Assembly: GCA_020630695.1 (NCBI GenBank)
Contig: JAHDIS010000030.1
Coordinates: forward strand, 1 to 45,691
Direction of reading: 5' to 3'
Source: Paracoccaceae bacterium
GTDB taxonomy: Bacteria; Pseudomonadota; Alphaproteobacteria; Rhodobacterales; Rhodobacteraceae
Length of the DNA: 45,691 nucleotides
The notes under the pieces are model-generated. The model was not told where the DNA came from. It searched no databases and was given only the letters and a program-made list of their open reading frames with translations. Positions 25,365-33,704 of this stretch are shown piece after piece (the stretch's first letter is position 1; each line of letters starts with the position of its first letter). The position numbers and the translations under genes are program-made.

Positions 25365-26633
25365 TTATTCGACCGGGCAGGCACCTTCGGAAGGTGCGTC
25401 AGGCGCCCAGCAAGGTGCGCCGGTTTCTTCCATGATTGCGGCCAACTTGCCTTTTTGATCGTCCAGAACCATGCGGATGTCCTGACCGGCTAGAACGATA
25501 CGTTCAAAGCTGTCGACGAAGACGCGGTTGAAGTCGCCGCCCTTGTCGCCGAGACCGGCAGGCAGCAGGCCCGGGTTCGCGTCGGCAGAACCGGACATCT
25601 TGGCAACTGCATCGCCAGCGGCTTTGACCGATGGTGGCAGATCCTCTGGGAGTGCAACATCAACAACAGGGAAGAAGTTGGTCGCCCGCAGAGTTGCGAT
25701 CTGGGTTTCCGGCTTCAGCATGTATTCGACCAGCGATTTGGCCGCGTCCATGTCTGGTGCTGTTTTCGGAATGGCAACGCCTGCCAGAACAGGCATGAAG
25801 CCACGGCCGGTTGGGCCAGCTGGGGCCGGGAATGCCACGAAATCATCCGGACGCTCATTGAACGCCTGTGCCAGACGCGAGGTGTGGTCAAACACGATCC
25901 ATGCATCGCCGGACAGCAGCTGTTCCTGCATGAACGAGAAGTTGGTGGAAGCTGGGTTTGTGTGTTCCCAAAGCTTACGGAACGCTTCCCATGCGCCTAC
26001 GGCTTCGTCAGACGCAAACGTGCGTACAACACCGTTGGTGTAGGACGGGTAGAGGTAGCCCTGGAAGAAGCGGTGCTTCAGACCCTTGGGACCTGCAGGA
26101 AAGCCGAACTTTGGCTCGCCGGCTGCTTCATGAGCGTTTGCGGCCCACTGGATCAGCTGGTCGTAGGTCAGTGCGTTGATGTCGGCACCATCAGGCAGGT
26201 ACTGCAGCGCGTCCTTGTTGGCGGCCATGATGTAGCTGGCCTGCATCCAAGGGATGTACTGCATGCTGTCTGTGCCAAGCTTGGCAAGATCGTTAAAGGT
26301 TCCGGATGCGCTCATGACACCCATGTCCGACAGATCAACCAGGTCATCAGGGTTCATCGCGGAGAAGTCACCGTGCAGCGCGCCCAGCACACCGATCGTA
26401 CCCGATCCGGCTTGCAGTTCCGCGTTCAGACGGGTCAGCCATGGGCCGCCGTCATTTGGCTGGTAGTCAACGCCGGCCTCAAAGCCGCCGAGGACCTGTT
26501 CGCGCATTGCCTGCGCTTCTTCCACTGGCTTGGCCTGTGTGGACCAGAACAGCGTTTCGGCCTGTGCAGCCATACCCGTGCAAGCAATCGCGAGACCCGA
26601 TGCTGCGCCGAGAATTTTGGAATAAAAAGTCAT
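25365..26633 (-). CDS. Periplasmic sugar-binding protein (extracellular solute-binding family 1)
   Basis: A 422-residue secreted binding protein, first gene of the operon and presumably its most highly expressed product. A signal peptide covers about residues 1-25 (hydrophobic core ILGAASGLAIACTGMAAQA). The mature part has the family 1 layout, with NDGGPWLTRLNAELQAGSG, a central WEAFRKLWEHTNP and VLAGVAIPKTAPDMDAAKSL near the hinge. Two cysteines near the C-terminus (GAPCWAPDAPSEGACPVE) may form a disulfide. GGGAGGAAAT precedes the ATG. The ligand is not evident from sequence; the enzymes downstream suggest a hexosyl-glycerate. Confidence 0.9.
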   Translation of the reverse strand: MTFYSKILGAASGLAIACTGMAAQAETLFWSTQAKPVEEAQAMREQVLGGFEAGVDYQPNDGGPWLTRLNAELQAGSGTIGVLGALHGDFSAMNPDDLVDLSDMGVMSASGTFNDLAKLGTDSMQYIPWMQASYIMAANKDALQYLPDGADINALTYDQLIQWAANAHEAAGEPKFGFPAGPKGLKHRFFQGYLYPSYTNGVVRTFASDEAVGAWEAFRKLWEHTNPASTNFSFMQEQLLSGDAWIVFDHTSRLAQAFNERPDDFVAFPAPAGPTGRGFMPVLAGVAIPKTAPDMDAAKSLVEYMLKPETQIATLRATNFFPVVDVALPEDLPPSVKAAGDAVAKMSGSADANPGLLPAGLGDKGGDFNRVFVDSFERIVLAGQDIRMVLDDQKGKLAAIMEETGAPCWAPDAPSEGACPVE

Positions 26634-26776
26634 ATTTCCTCCCAGTTTGGTTTGGCGCCGAAAGGTGTTCGACGCCGGATTCTAACAGGTGTTCCCGGAT
26701 GGCGAATCCGGGCTGTCGATTATCAGGAGGACATGAAATTCGACGCAATTCTTGCGGCAAATCGAATCTCCTCCCT

Positions 26777-26805
26777 TGGTGAAAGATTGGTATATCGTTA
26801 TACCT
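26777..26805 (+). promoter_or_regulatory. Probable promoter of the lacI-type gene
   Basis: TTGGTG (26777-26782), a 17-base spacer and TATACC (26800-26805) point toward the repressor gene. The -10 element lies inside the palindromic operator, which would give autorepression. Strength and use are inferred from spacing. Confidence 0.45.
26790..26805. promoter_or_regulatory. LacI-type operator palindrome
   Basis: GGTATATCGTTATACC is a 16-bp palindrome with one mismatched pair and a central CG, the usual architecture of LacI-family operators. On the minus strand a perfect -35 element TTGACA (26809-26814) lies immediately beside it, reading toward the binding-protein gene; a matching -10 would sit around 26785-26792 but is weak. 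Repressor bound here would cover both divergent promoters. Confidence 0.65.
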
Positions 26806-26930
26806 ACTGTCAAATGATATTTGCGCCCAATTCGGTTGTCGATGTTGCGATCGATCCAAAAACCCTTGCTTTTCAAGGAAAAAAAATACACAAAGATGAT
26901 GAAACGATATATCTAATCCTAGGGAAAAAC

Positions 26931-27938
26931 GTGTCCGGTAAGCCAACTTTGGGAACCGTTGCAAAGGCAGCGGGTGTATCTGTACCTACCGCCAGTCAGG
27001 TGTTGCGGGGCACAGGACGCATTTCCGAAGAAACACGTGAAAAGGTTCTGGAGGCGGCGCGCCGCCTGCATTACGTCAAGGACTCTCGTGCAGCTTCGAT
27101 GCGGTCGGGCGACAATCGTGAAATTGGGTTTGTTATCAACCAATTGCAGAACCCTTTTAATGCGGAAGTAATCAGCGGTGTCGTGGATCTGCTGGAAACT
27201 AAGGGTTATCTCGTCTCTGTTGTGGATACCCGTGACGACCTTGAGCGGCAAAATCGTCAGCTTGAAGCCTTTATCCGGCATGGCCGTGGCGGTCTGCTTT
27301 GGGTTCCCGCGCTGGAAACGGAGCCCAACACGATAGAGTTGCTCCGCACACACCGAATTCCGACAGTGACGTTCCTGCGGCCTCTGCATCGAGATTTCGA
27401 CCATGTGGGTATTCGAAATGCGGAAGCCACCAGCAATGCAACGGCCTATCTGGCTGATCTGGGACATCGGCACATCGCATATTTTGGTGGTACGGACATG
27501 ACGATTGTTCGCGCCGAGCGGATCTCGGGTTACCGGCAGGAAATGTCGAAGCGTGGTTTGGGGCAGGGTGTTGTCTGGGATTGCGACAACACGAAACTGT
27601 CTGGTCTGGATGCGATGATCGCGTTGAAACAGCAGCACCCGGACGTCACGGCCATTGTGTGCAACGGTGACATGGTGGCATTGGGCGCGAGCCTTGGGTT
27701 GACGCGTCTGGGATTAGAGCCTGGCGTGGATGTATCGATCGTTGGCTTCGATGACATTCAGGACGCGGCTGTTGCGACGCCGCCGTTGACGACAATGGCC
27801 ATACATCCACAAAAGCTTGGACGTAAGCTGGCGCGCGTTTTGCTGGACCGCATAGAAGAACCTGCAATGCCCGCAACCGTATCCGAGATATCTGCGGAGC
27901 TGGTTGTGCGAGATACCTCTGGGCCGGTGCATAATTAA
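26931..27938 (+). CDS. LacI-family transcriptional repressor
   Basis: A 335-residue LacI/GalR regulator. The frame is open for another 1 kb upstream across the binding-protein gene, but the start is set at the GTG preceded by AGGGAAAAAC because the helix-turn-helix should be at the N-terminus (TLGTVAKAAGVSVPTASQVL, residues about 7-26). The hinge region follows (REKVLEAARRLHYVKDSRA), then a sugar-binding-protein-like effector domain with EIGFVINQLQNPFNAEVISG and IVGFDDIQDAAVATPPLTTM. It is divergent from the ABC/glycosidase operon across a 297-base control region with a LacI-type palindrome. It most likely represses the operon until the substrate or a derivative is present. Confidence 0.92.
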   Translation: MSGKPTLGTVAKAAGVSVPTASQVLRGTGRISEETREKVLEAARRLHYVKDSRAASMRSGDNREIGFVINQLQNPFNAEVISGVVDLLETKGYLVSVVDTRDDLERQNRQLEAFIRHGRGGLLWVPALETEPNTIELLRTHRIPTVTFLRPLHRDFDHVGIRNAEATSNATAYLADLGHRHIAYFGGTDMTIVRAERISGYRQEMSKRGLGQGVVWDCDNTKLSGLDAMIALKQQHPDVTAIVCNGDMVALGASLGLTRLGLEPGVDVSIVGFDDIQDAAVATPPLTTMAIHPQKLGRKLARVLLDRIEEPAMPATVSEISAELVVRDTSGPVHN

Positions 27939-27969
27939 GTATACAAATACAACGATTTACGGTGTGGAG

Positions 27970-27993
27970 CGCAGGTGAATTCGGTCTCCTGCG
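27970..27993 (+). terminator. Weak terminator-like hairpin after the lacI-type gene
   Basis: A 6-bp stem (CGCAGG/CCTGCG) with a 12-base loop is followed by a T/G-rich stretch containing TTTATTT. It lies 31 bases after the repressor stop, in an AT-rich gap before the convergent gcdH. Confidence 0.3.
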
Positions 27994-28086
27994 TGTTGTG
28001 TTTATTTACATAATACTGATTATAAGATTAATGCGTGAAAGAAAAAGGGCCAGATTTGCATCTAACCCCCATTGTTTATCGTCACA

Positions 28087-29319
28087 TCAAAAGAATGCCT
28101 GAAGCCCAGTTTGCGCCCGCCCCAGGATCAAGGCGTGCACATCATGCGTGCCCTCATAGGTGTTGACCGTCTCGAGGTTCATCATATGCCGGATAACCTG
28201 GAATTCTGCCGAGATGCCGTTGCCGCCGTGCATGTCCCGGGCCATCCGCGCAATATCCAGCGCTTTGCCGCAGTTGTTGCGTTTGAGAATGGAGATCATC
28301 TCGGGCGCACCGCGCGCTTCGTCCAGCAAACGTCCGACGCGCAGACAGCCCTGCAACGCCAGTGAAATTTCGGTCTGCATGTCCGCCAGTTTGCGTTGGA
28401 ACAATTGGGTTTGTGCGATGGGCTTGTTGAACTGCTTGCGCTCAAGTCCATAGTTCAGGGCCGCGTGCCAGCAAAATTCTGCCGCGCCCAGCACGCCCCA
28501 GCTGATGCCGTAGCGGGCACGGTTCAAACAGCCAAACGGGCCCTTGAGCCCCTGAACATGGGGCAACAAGGCGTCCTCGCCGACCTCGACACCGTCCAGA
28601 ACGATTTCCCCGGTCACCGAGGCCCGCAGGCTCAGTTTGTTTGCAATTTTCGGTGCGGACAGGCCCTTGGCGCCCTTCTCAAGCACAAAACCGCGGATAT
28701 TGCCATCGTGCGCTTCGGACTTGGCCCAGACGACAAAGACGTCTGCGATCGGACTGTTGGAAATCCACATCTTGGAGCCAGTTAGCCGGTAACCACCGTC
28801 GATTTTTTCCGCGCGGGTTTTCATGCCGGCGGGATCACTGCCTGCGTCGGGTTCGGTCAAACCGAAGCATCCGATCCACTCGCCGCTGGCCAGTTTTGGC
28901 AGGTACTTCTGGCGCTGCTCTTCGCTGCCATAGGCATAAATCGGATACATGACCAGCGAGGACTGGACCGACATCATGCTGCGATATCCCGAGTCCACAC
29001 GCTCGATTTCCCGGGCCACCAAACCGTAGGACACATACGAGCCCCCTAGCCCGCCGTATTCCTCTGGCACCGTGATGCCCAGCAATCCCATGCTGCCCAT
29101 CTCTGCAAAGACTTCGGGCGCAACGGTTTCGTTGTTGAAGGCCTCGACGACGCGCGGCGCCAGTTTTTCTTCGGCAAAGGCGCGCGCGCCATCGGCCAGC
29201 ATGCGCTCTTCTTCGGTCAGCTGATCGCTCAGCAGAAAGGCATCCTGCCAGTCAAAGTTGCTCAGATCCGGAGCGTCTTTGGCCTTGAGGGAGGGTTTTG
29301 GTTGGCTCATCTCATTCAT
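28087..29319 (-). CDS. gcdH: Glutaryl-CoA dehydrogenase
   Basis: An acyl-CoA dehydrogenase-family flavoenzyme of 410 residues that oxidises and decarboxylates glutaryl-CoA to crotonyl-CoA in lysine, tryptophan and glutarate breakdown. The FAD/substrate blocks are [20 protein letters not shown] and [18 protein letters not shown], and the catalytic base is Glu389 in [17 protein letters not shown], the form typical of GcdH rather than straight-chain dehydrogenases. Arg in [10 protein letters not shown] and the N-terminal [19 protein letters not shown] block also fit. AGGAGCGCAAA precedes the ATG. It is a single-gene unit, convergent with the lacI-type gene and divergent from psuK. Confidence 0.93.
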   Translation of the reverse strand: MNEMSQPKPSLKAKDAPDLSNFDWQDAFLLSDQLTEEERMLADGARAFAEEKLAPRVVEAFNNETVAPEVFAEMGSMGLLGITVPEEYGGLGGSYVSYGLVAREIERVDSGYRSMMSVQSSLVMYPIYAYGSEEQRQKYLPKLASGEWIGCFGLTEPDAGSDPAGMKTRAEKIDGGYRLTGSKMWISNSPIADVFVVWAKSEAHDGNIRGFVLEKGAKGLSAPKIANKLSLRASVTGEIVLDGVEVGEDALLPHVQGLKGPFGCLNRARYGISWGVLGAAEFCWHAALNYGLERKQFNKPIAQTQLFQRKLADMQTEISLALQGCLRVGRLLDEARGAPEMISILKRNNCGKALDIARMARDMHGGNGISAEFQVIRHMMNLETVNTYEGTHDVHALILGRAQTGLQAFF

Positions 29320-29471
29320 TTTGCGCTCCTTTGAATGGGCAACTCTGCGCTGCGGCGCTTGATTTGATCAAATTATAGAGCACAACGCCGCCTAATAAAA
29401 TGGATATCAAGGACGCAGGGTGACGCAACCGGTTGCTTGCTCTGATCCGTCCCATGGGCCACAAGGACGCC

Positions 29472-30365
29472 ATGAGCAAATCAGCAGACATTTTGTGTAT
29501 TGGCTCGGTCCTGTGGGACGTGATCGGGCGCAGCCCGTCGGTTATGCGCGCCGGGTCAGATGTGCCGGGACGGATCACCCGGATTCCTGGCGGTGTGGCG
29601 CTGAATATCGCCATGACGCTTGCGCGGTTCGGGTTGACGCCTGCTTTGTTGTCGTCGATCGGCCGGGATGCCGAGGGCGATGAACTTGTGGCCGAATGCG
29701 AGCGCTTAGGCTGCCTTACGAACCATCTGTATCGTTCGGACGATCTGCCAACCGATGTTTATATGGCGATCGAGGGCGCCAATGGATTGATTGCGGCGAT
29801 TGCAGATGCCCATTCATTGGAGGCGGCGGGCGCGCGCATTTTGAACCCTTTGACAGACGGCGCTCTGGGCAGTGTAGCGGCCCCCTACCCCGGCGTGATC
29901 GCGTTGGATGGCAATCTGACGGAATCGCTTTTGGATGATGTGGCCCGCAATCCGGCTTTTGGACACGCCGATTTACGGATCGCACCCGCGTCACCGGGCA
30001 AAGCAGAACGTCTGCTGCCGTTTTTGCGGGCTGGTCGCGGTACGCTCTACGTGAACCTCGAAGAAGCAGGCCTGCTGAGCCAGACCAGTTTCGAAACCGC
30101 CCGGGATGCTGCCATGGCGTTGTTGGAGCGTGGCGCGGCGCGGGCCATTGTAACCGACGGAAGCCGCACCTGCTGTGACGCGGATGCGGATGGTTTGTAT
30201 CAAGGCACGCCGCCGGATGTGCTGGTCACGCGCATTACAGGTGCTGGTGACACTTTTATGGCGGCCCATATCGCCGCAGAAATCGCAGGATCGTCGCGCG
30301 ATCAGGCACTCGAAAAGGCCCTGAGGGCCGCCGCAAGCTATGTATCCGGAGAAATCGCCCAATGA
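29472..30365 (+). CDS. psuK: Pseudouridine kinase (PfkB family)
   Basis: A 297-residue PfkB-family sugar kinase. The start is the ATG preceded by AAGGA; an in-frame ATG 39 bases upstream lacks a site. The N-terminal PfkB block is ILCIGSVLWDVIGR, with GGVALNIAMTLARFGL for substrate binding; the catalytic Asp260 lies in the second signature TRITGAGDTFMAAHIAAEIA. Identity as pseudouridine kinase comes from context: its stop overlaps the start of a clear pseudouridine-5'-phosphate glycosidase gene by four bases. PsuK makes pseudouridine 5'-phosphate from free pseudouridine. Confidence 0.9.
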   Translation: MSKSADILCIGSVLWDVIGRSPSVMRAGSDVPGRITRIPGGVALNIAMTLARFGLTPALLSSIGRDAEGDELVAECERLGCLTNHLYRSDDLPTDVYMAIEGANGLIAAIADAHSLEAAGARILNPLTDGALGSVAAPYPGVIALDGNLTESLLDDVARNPAFGHADLRIAPASPGKAERLLPFLRAGRGTLYVNLEEAGLLSQTSFETARDAAMALLERGAARAIVTDGSRTCCDADADGLYQGTPPDVLVTRITGAGDTFMAAHIAAEIAGSSRDQALEKALRAAASYVSGEIAQ

Positions 30366-31276
30366 GCCTCGTTCACCTGTCCCCTGATGTCCAAGCCGCT
30401 CTTGAGGCCGGCAAGCCGGTTGTCGCCTTGGAATCGACTATTATCACCCATGGGATGCCATGGCCGCAGAATCTCGAAGTGGCCCGTCAGGTCGAGGCGA
30501 CCGTAAAAGACGCGGGTGCAGAGCCGGCCACCATCGCGGTTCTGGATGGCCGGCTGTGTGTCGGTCTGGATGATGCGCAGCTTGAACAACTGGCGCAGGC
30601 CAAGGGTGTGGCAAAGCTGAGCCGCGCCGATATGGCGGTTTGCATGGCCGAAGGACGCACCGGCGCTACAACGGTTGCGGCGACGATGATCGCCGCCGAG
30701 CGTGCCGGAATATCCGTTTTTGCAACGGGCGGAATTGGCGGCGTTCACAAAGGCGCCGAGAGCAGCTTTGATATCTCTGCCGACTTGCAGGAACTGGCGC
30801 AAACAGCGGTCACGGTGGTTGCGGCGGGTGCAAAGGCCATTCTTGATCTGCCGAAAACGCTTGAGGTTTTGGAAACGCTCGGCGTTCCTGTGATCGCCTA
30901 TGGGCAAGACCAGTTGCCGGCATTCTGGTCGCGCGAAGCAGGACTGCGCGCACCATTGCGCATGGACACTGCGGGCGCGATTGCACGGGCGCATGTGATG
31001 CGTGGGCGCCTTGGGCTTCCGGGTGGTCAGTTGGTGGCCAACCCCATTCCAGCAGATGCTGAAATTCCGCGCGACGTTCTGGCACCGCTGATCGCCGAAG
31101 CCAATCGGGATGCCGAACAACACGGGATTTCAGGCAAGGCGCTGACGCCCTATCTGCTGCAAAGGCTGTTCGAGCTTACCAAGGGCCGTTCGCTCGAAGC
31201 AAATATCGCGCTGGTTTTGAACAATGCACGTCTTGCGGCCGGAATTGCCTGCGAAATATGCGAAAATACAGACTAA
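30362..31276 (+). CDS. psuG: Pseudouridine-5'-phosphate glycosidase
   Basis: PsuG reversibly splits pseudouridine 5'-phosphate into uracil and ribose 5-phosphate, breaking the C-C glycosidic bond. The 304-residue protein has the family blocks VVALESTIITHGMPWPQNLE with Glu24, GVAKLSRADMAVCMAEGRTG with Lys85, FATGGIGGVHKGAE, and AAGAKAILDLPKTLEVLETL, where Lys156 matches by position the lysine reported to form the covalent intermediate in E. coli PsuG. It is coupled to psuK by ATGA. No nucleoside transporter is adjacent, so the pathway may recycle pseudouridine from RNA turnover. Confidence 0.96.
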   Translation: MSLVHLSPDVQAALEAGKPVVALESTIITHGMPWPQNLEVARQVEATVKDAGAEPATIAVLDGRLCVGLDDAQLEQLAQAKGVAKLSRADMAVCMAEGRTGATTVAATMIAAERAGISVFATGGIGGVHKGAESSFDISADLQELAQTAVTVVAAGAKAILDLPKTLEVLETLGVPVIAYGQDQLPAFWSREAGLRAPLRMDTAGAIARAHVMRGRLGLPGGQLVANPIPADAEIPRDVLAPLIAEANRDAEQHGISGKALTPYLLQRLFELTKGRSLEANIALVLNNARLAAGIACEICENTD

Positions 31277-31361
31277 TTGGCTTTCACAGCGCGGCGACCA
31301 TTGTACCCCTTGCCTCGATTGCCTAGGTTTGAGGCTGTATGTGACAGACGGTCTGACCTGA

Positions 31362-32105
31362 ATGACAACCCCCTTTGACAAAGAACCGACCAAGCGCTCT
31401 GGCTGGCTTGCTGGTTTGCGCGCCTCTTTTCTGACCGGGATTGTTGTGATCGCTCCGGTTGGCCTGACGGTCTGGCTGATCTGGACCGTGATTGGCTGGG
31501 TTGATGGTTTTGTTTGGCCTTTTGTGCCGGACTCCTATCAGCCTGAAGGCCTGATCAACCGCTTCCTTGGCAATGAAAGTCCCGCCGATCCGAATTGGAT
31601 CAATGTGAATATCCGTGGTGTGGGTGTAATCGTGTTCCTTTTGTTCACCCTGCTTGTTGGGTGGATCGCAAAGGGCCTGATTGGCCGTTCCTTGATCCGT
31701 TTTGCCGAAGGGCTGGTTGATCGCACACCGGTGGTTCGCTCGATCTATTCCGGGATCAAACAGATTGCCGAAACGGTATTCGCTCAGTCCGAACGCAGTT
31801 TTGAAAAGGCCTGCCTGATCGAGTATCCCCGCAAGGGCATCTGGGCCATCGCGTTCATTTCGACCGACACGCGCGGCGAGGTTGCGGCCAAAGCAGCGAC
31901 CATGGGCGGCATGGTTTCGGTTTTTGTCCCGACCACGCCGAACCCGACCTCGGGCTTTTTGCTGTTCTTCCCCAAGGAGGACGTCATCGAGTTGGACATG
32001 AGCATCGAAGACGCGGCCAAGCTCGTGATTTCGGCAGGTCTGGTCTACCCTGATGGGGAAAAGGCGAAAAAGGCCGTTGAGAGCCAGCTTAAAGCAGCCT
32101 CTTGA
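31362..32105 (+). CDS. DUF502 family membrane protein
   Basis: A 247-residue inner-membrane protein of unknown function. Two membrane segments are evident, near residues 15-45 (SFLTGIVVIAPVGLTVWLIW) and 80-105 (GVGVIVFLLFTLLVGWIAKG). A soluble C-terminal domain follows, with the family blocks PVVRSIYSGIKQIAETVF, FEKACLIEYPRKGIWAIAFI and VFVPTTPNPTSGFLLFFPKE. DUF502 proteins are widespread and conserved in proteobacteria and plant chloroplast/plasma membrane relatives (LIKE COV), and their biochemical role is not known. The gene starts 85 bases after psuG and is followed by a very small gene. Confidence 0.9.
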   Translation: MTTPFDKEPTKRSGWLAGLRASFLTGIVVIAPVGLTVWLIWTVIGWVDGFVWPFVPDSYQPEGLINRFLGNESPADPNWINVNIRGVGVIVFLLFTLLVGWIAKGLIGRSLIRFAEGLVDRTPVVRSIYSGIKQIAETVFAQSERSFEKACLIEYPRKGIWAIAFISTDTRGEVAAKAATMGGMVSVFVPTTPNPTSGFLLFFPKEDVIELDMSIEDAAKLVISAGLVYPDGEKAKKAVESQLKAAS

Positions 32106-32157
32106 TTACAGCCTGAGGGAAGTGGCACTGTTACCTTTTCAACCGAAAGGTATTGTT

Positions 32158-32262
32158 ATGTCCAAATCACCTGTTCTGACCTGCAAGGTCTGCGGCGCAA
32201 AACACGGAGGTGTTTACAGCGCCTCTGTCTGTCAGGATTGCTACAAAAAAGGATCGCGCTGA
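32158..32262 (+). CDS. 34-residue Cys4 zinc-ribbon-like microprotein
   Basis: A small gene with an AAAGG ribosome site seven bases before the ATG. The product has two CxxC pairs, Cys9/Cys12 in TCKVCGAKHGG and Cys25/Cys28 in SVCQDCYKKG, spaced as in a single zinc ribbon or knuckle. The rest is short and basic (net positive, ending KKGSR). The same motif is found in small stand-alone zinc-binding proteins. Function is unknown; RNA binding or a protein-protein contact is possible. It follows the DUF502 gene by 52 bases on the same strand and ends 24 bases before the convergent patatin gene. Confidence 0.65.
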   Translation: MSKSPVLTCKVCGAKHGGVYSASVCQDCYKKGSR

Positions 32263-32285
32263 AAGGCGCGCGGCTTCCGTTTTCT

Positions 32286-33326
32286 CTAGCCGAACATCGC
32301 GCGCAGGTCAGCCGATTGCCGTGTGCCCAAATCGGATTTGTGATCGCGCAGGAAATCCCCGGCTGCACGCCTGCCTGCTTGTTTCAGCTGTAGCAGCAAC
32401 GAGGGAACGGGCACGGTCTTGGTGGCAACGGACAAATCGTTCATCAGTGCGTCGTCCGCGATCATGTGTATCCTCAAACGTTTGCGGGTGCCTTCTTGGA
32501 TTGCGCCTTCGTCCAGCAGACGCTGAACGAAATCAATGGCTCGCAGTTCGCGCAGCAACGAGGCGTTGAAGCTGATCTCGTTGATCCGATTTCGGATCTC
32601 GGCGGGCGTACGCGGTGTTTGGCGGCGTTCCATGGGGTTGATATTGATCACAACGATGTCGTCGGGAAAGGCGGTTTCGAACAGGGGAAACAGCGGCGGA
32701 TTGCCAGTATATCCACCATCCCAGAAGGCTTCGGTGTTGCCGGTCAGTGGATCGGGCAGTTCAACGGCCTTGAACATGGTCGGCAAACAGGCTGAGGCGA
32801 GGATGGCATCCACGCTGATCTGATCACCGGAAAAGACCCGGATCTTGCCATCGCGCACACAGGTGGCCCCCACAAAGAAAGCAGGCCCTTCGCCGGAACA
32901 AACCCGCCCGAAATCAAGCTCGGACACGATCCGGGACAACGGATTTTCATAGAGCGCGCCCCAGGCATAGGGTGACATCATCCGCGCTGCGGCCTCGCCC
33001 CAAATGTAGGGTAAGGCATATTCGACCGAATGGCTGACGACGCCGGGATCAGGCAGGAAGGCTTCCAGCCACTTCGGCAGGCTGTCTTCGTCCAGTGCCC
33101 CGATCTGTGACCAAAGCCAGTCGAGATTTTCTCGAGCATCCTGCGACCCGCCCGATACCAAACCGGCCTTGAGCGCAGCGCCATTCAAAGCACCCGCCGA
33201 TGTGCCCGAGATCGCGGAAATTTCGATCCCGTCCTCTTCGAGCAGGCGATCCAGAACGCCCCAGGTGAATGCACCATGTGCGCCGCCCCCTTGCAGGGCG
33301 AGATTGATCCGGATCGGTTTGGTCAT
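32286..33326 (-). CDS. Patatin-like phospholipase family protein
   Basis: A 346-residue cytoplasmic serine hydrolase of the patatin family. The oxyanion-hole motif is LQGGGAHGAFTWGVL, the nucleophile is Ser43 in SGTSAGALNG, and the dyad aspartate is Asp204 in FWDGGYTGNPPL. No signal peptide is present. It is third in an operon after bdhA and a pentapeptide-repeat gene. Patatin-like hydrolases next to 3-hydroxybutyrate dehydrogenase are a recurring arrangement in alphaproteobacteria, which suggests a role in polyhydroxybutyrate or lipid turnover; this link is inference. AGGGA precedes the ATG. Confidence 0.9.
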   Translation of the reverse strand: MTKPIRINLALQGGGAHGAFTWGVLDRLLEEDGIEISAISGTSAGALNGAALKAGLVSGGSQDARENLDWLWSQIGALDEDSLPKWLEAFLPDPGVVSHSVEYALPYIWGEAAARMMSPYAWGALYENPLSRIVSELDFGRVCSGEGPAFFVGATCVRDGKIRVFSGDQISVDAILASACLPTMFKAVELPDPLTGNTEAFWDGGYTGNPPLFPLFETAFPDDIVVININPMERRQTPRTPAEIRNRINEISFNASLLRELRAIDFVQRLLDEGAIQEGTRKRLRIHMIADDALMNDLSVATKTVPVPSLLLQLKQAGRRAAGDFLRDHKSDLGTRQSADLRAMFG

Positions 33327-33368
33327 GTCGTCGTTCCCTGCCCGGCAGTCGCTGTGATGCGTTTGGGC

Positions 33369-33704
33369 TTAGTCTTTGTTCTGTGCTTCGTAGGCGGCGA
33401 ACAAATCGGTGACTTTGACGCCCTCGATGGTCATGCCTTCGTAGTTGGCGTGTTGAAGCGCCAACCCAGACAAGTTCGCATTCTGGATCGTGCCGTTGCT
33501 GAAGTTGATGTCCTGCAACACGGCATCGGTCAGATTGGCGTTTGTAATCTTGAGACCGGTCGCATTCACATCATTGAACTCAGCCCCGATCAGGTGCGAG
33601 TCGCTGATAAAGCTGTTTTTCAGGCTGACCCGTGTGAACCGTGATCCGCACAGAAACATATTGTCGATCTCGAGCTTGTCGCGACCAGCTTCTTTTTCAC
33701 TCAT
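33369..33704 (-). CDS. Pentapeptide-repeat protein, small
   Basis: A 111-residue protein composed mostly of pentapeptide-type repeats with the A(D/N)Lxx pattern (for example GAEFNDVNATGLKITNANLT and NANLSGLALQHANYEG), which fold as a right-handed quadrilateral beta helix. The start is placed at the ATG that overlaps the bdhA stop (ATGA), with GGAGG twelve bases upstream; an in-frame ATG four codons earlier is possible. No enzymatic residues are seen. Such proteins usually act as scaffolds or inhibitors. It links bdhA and the patatin gene in one operon. Confidence 0.82.
   Translation of the reverse strand: MSEKEAGRDKLEIDNMFLCGSRFTRVSLKNSFISDSHLIGAEFNDVNATGLKITNANLTDAVLQDINFSNGTIQNANLSGLALQHANYEGMTIEGVKVTDLFAAYEAQNKD

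Noticed and set aside
25884-26930. In-frame extension upstream of the LacI-type regulator, including an ATG near 26733
   Set aside because: It overlaps the divergent binding-protein gene and would put hundreds of residues before the helix-turn-helix; the GTG at 26931 has a ribosome site and gives the normal N-terminus.
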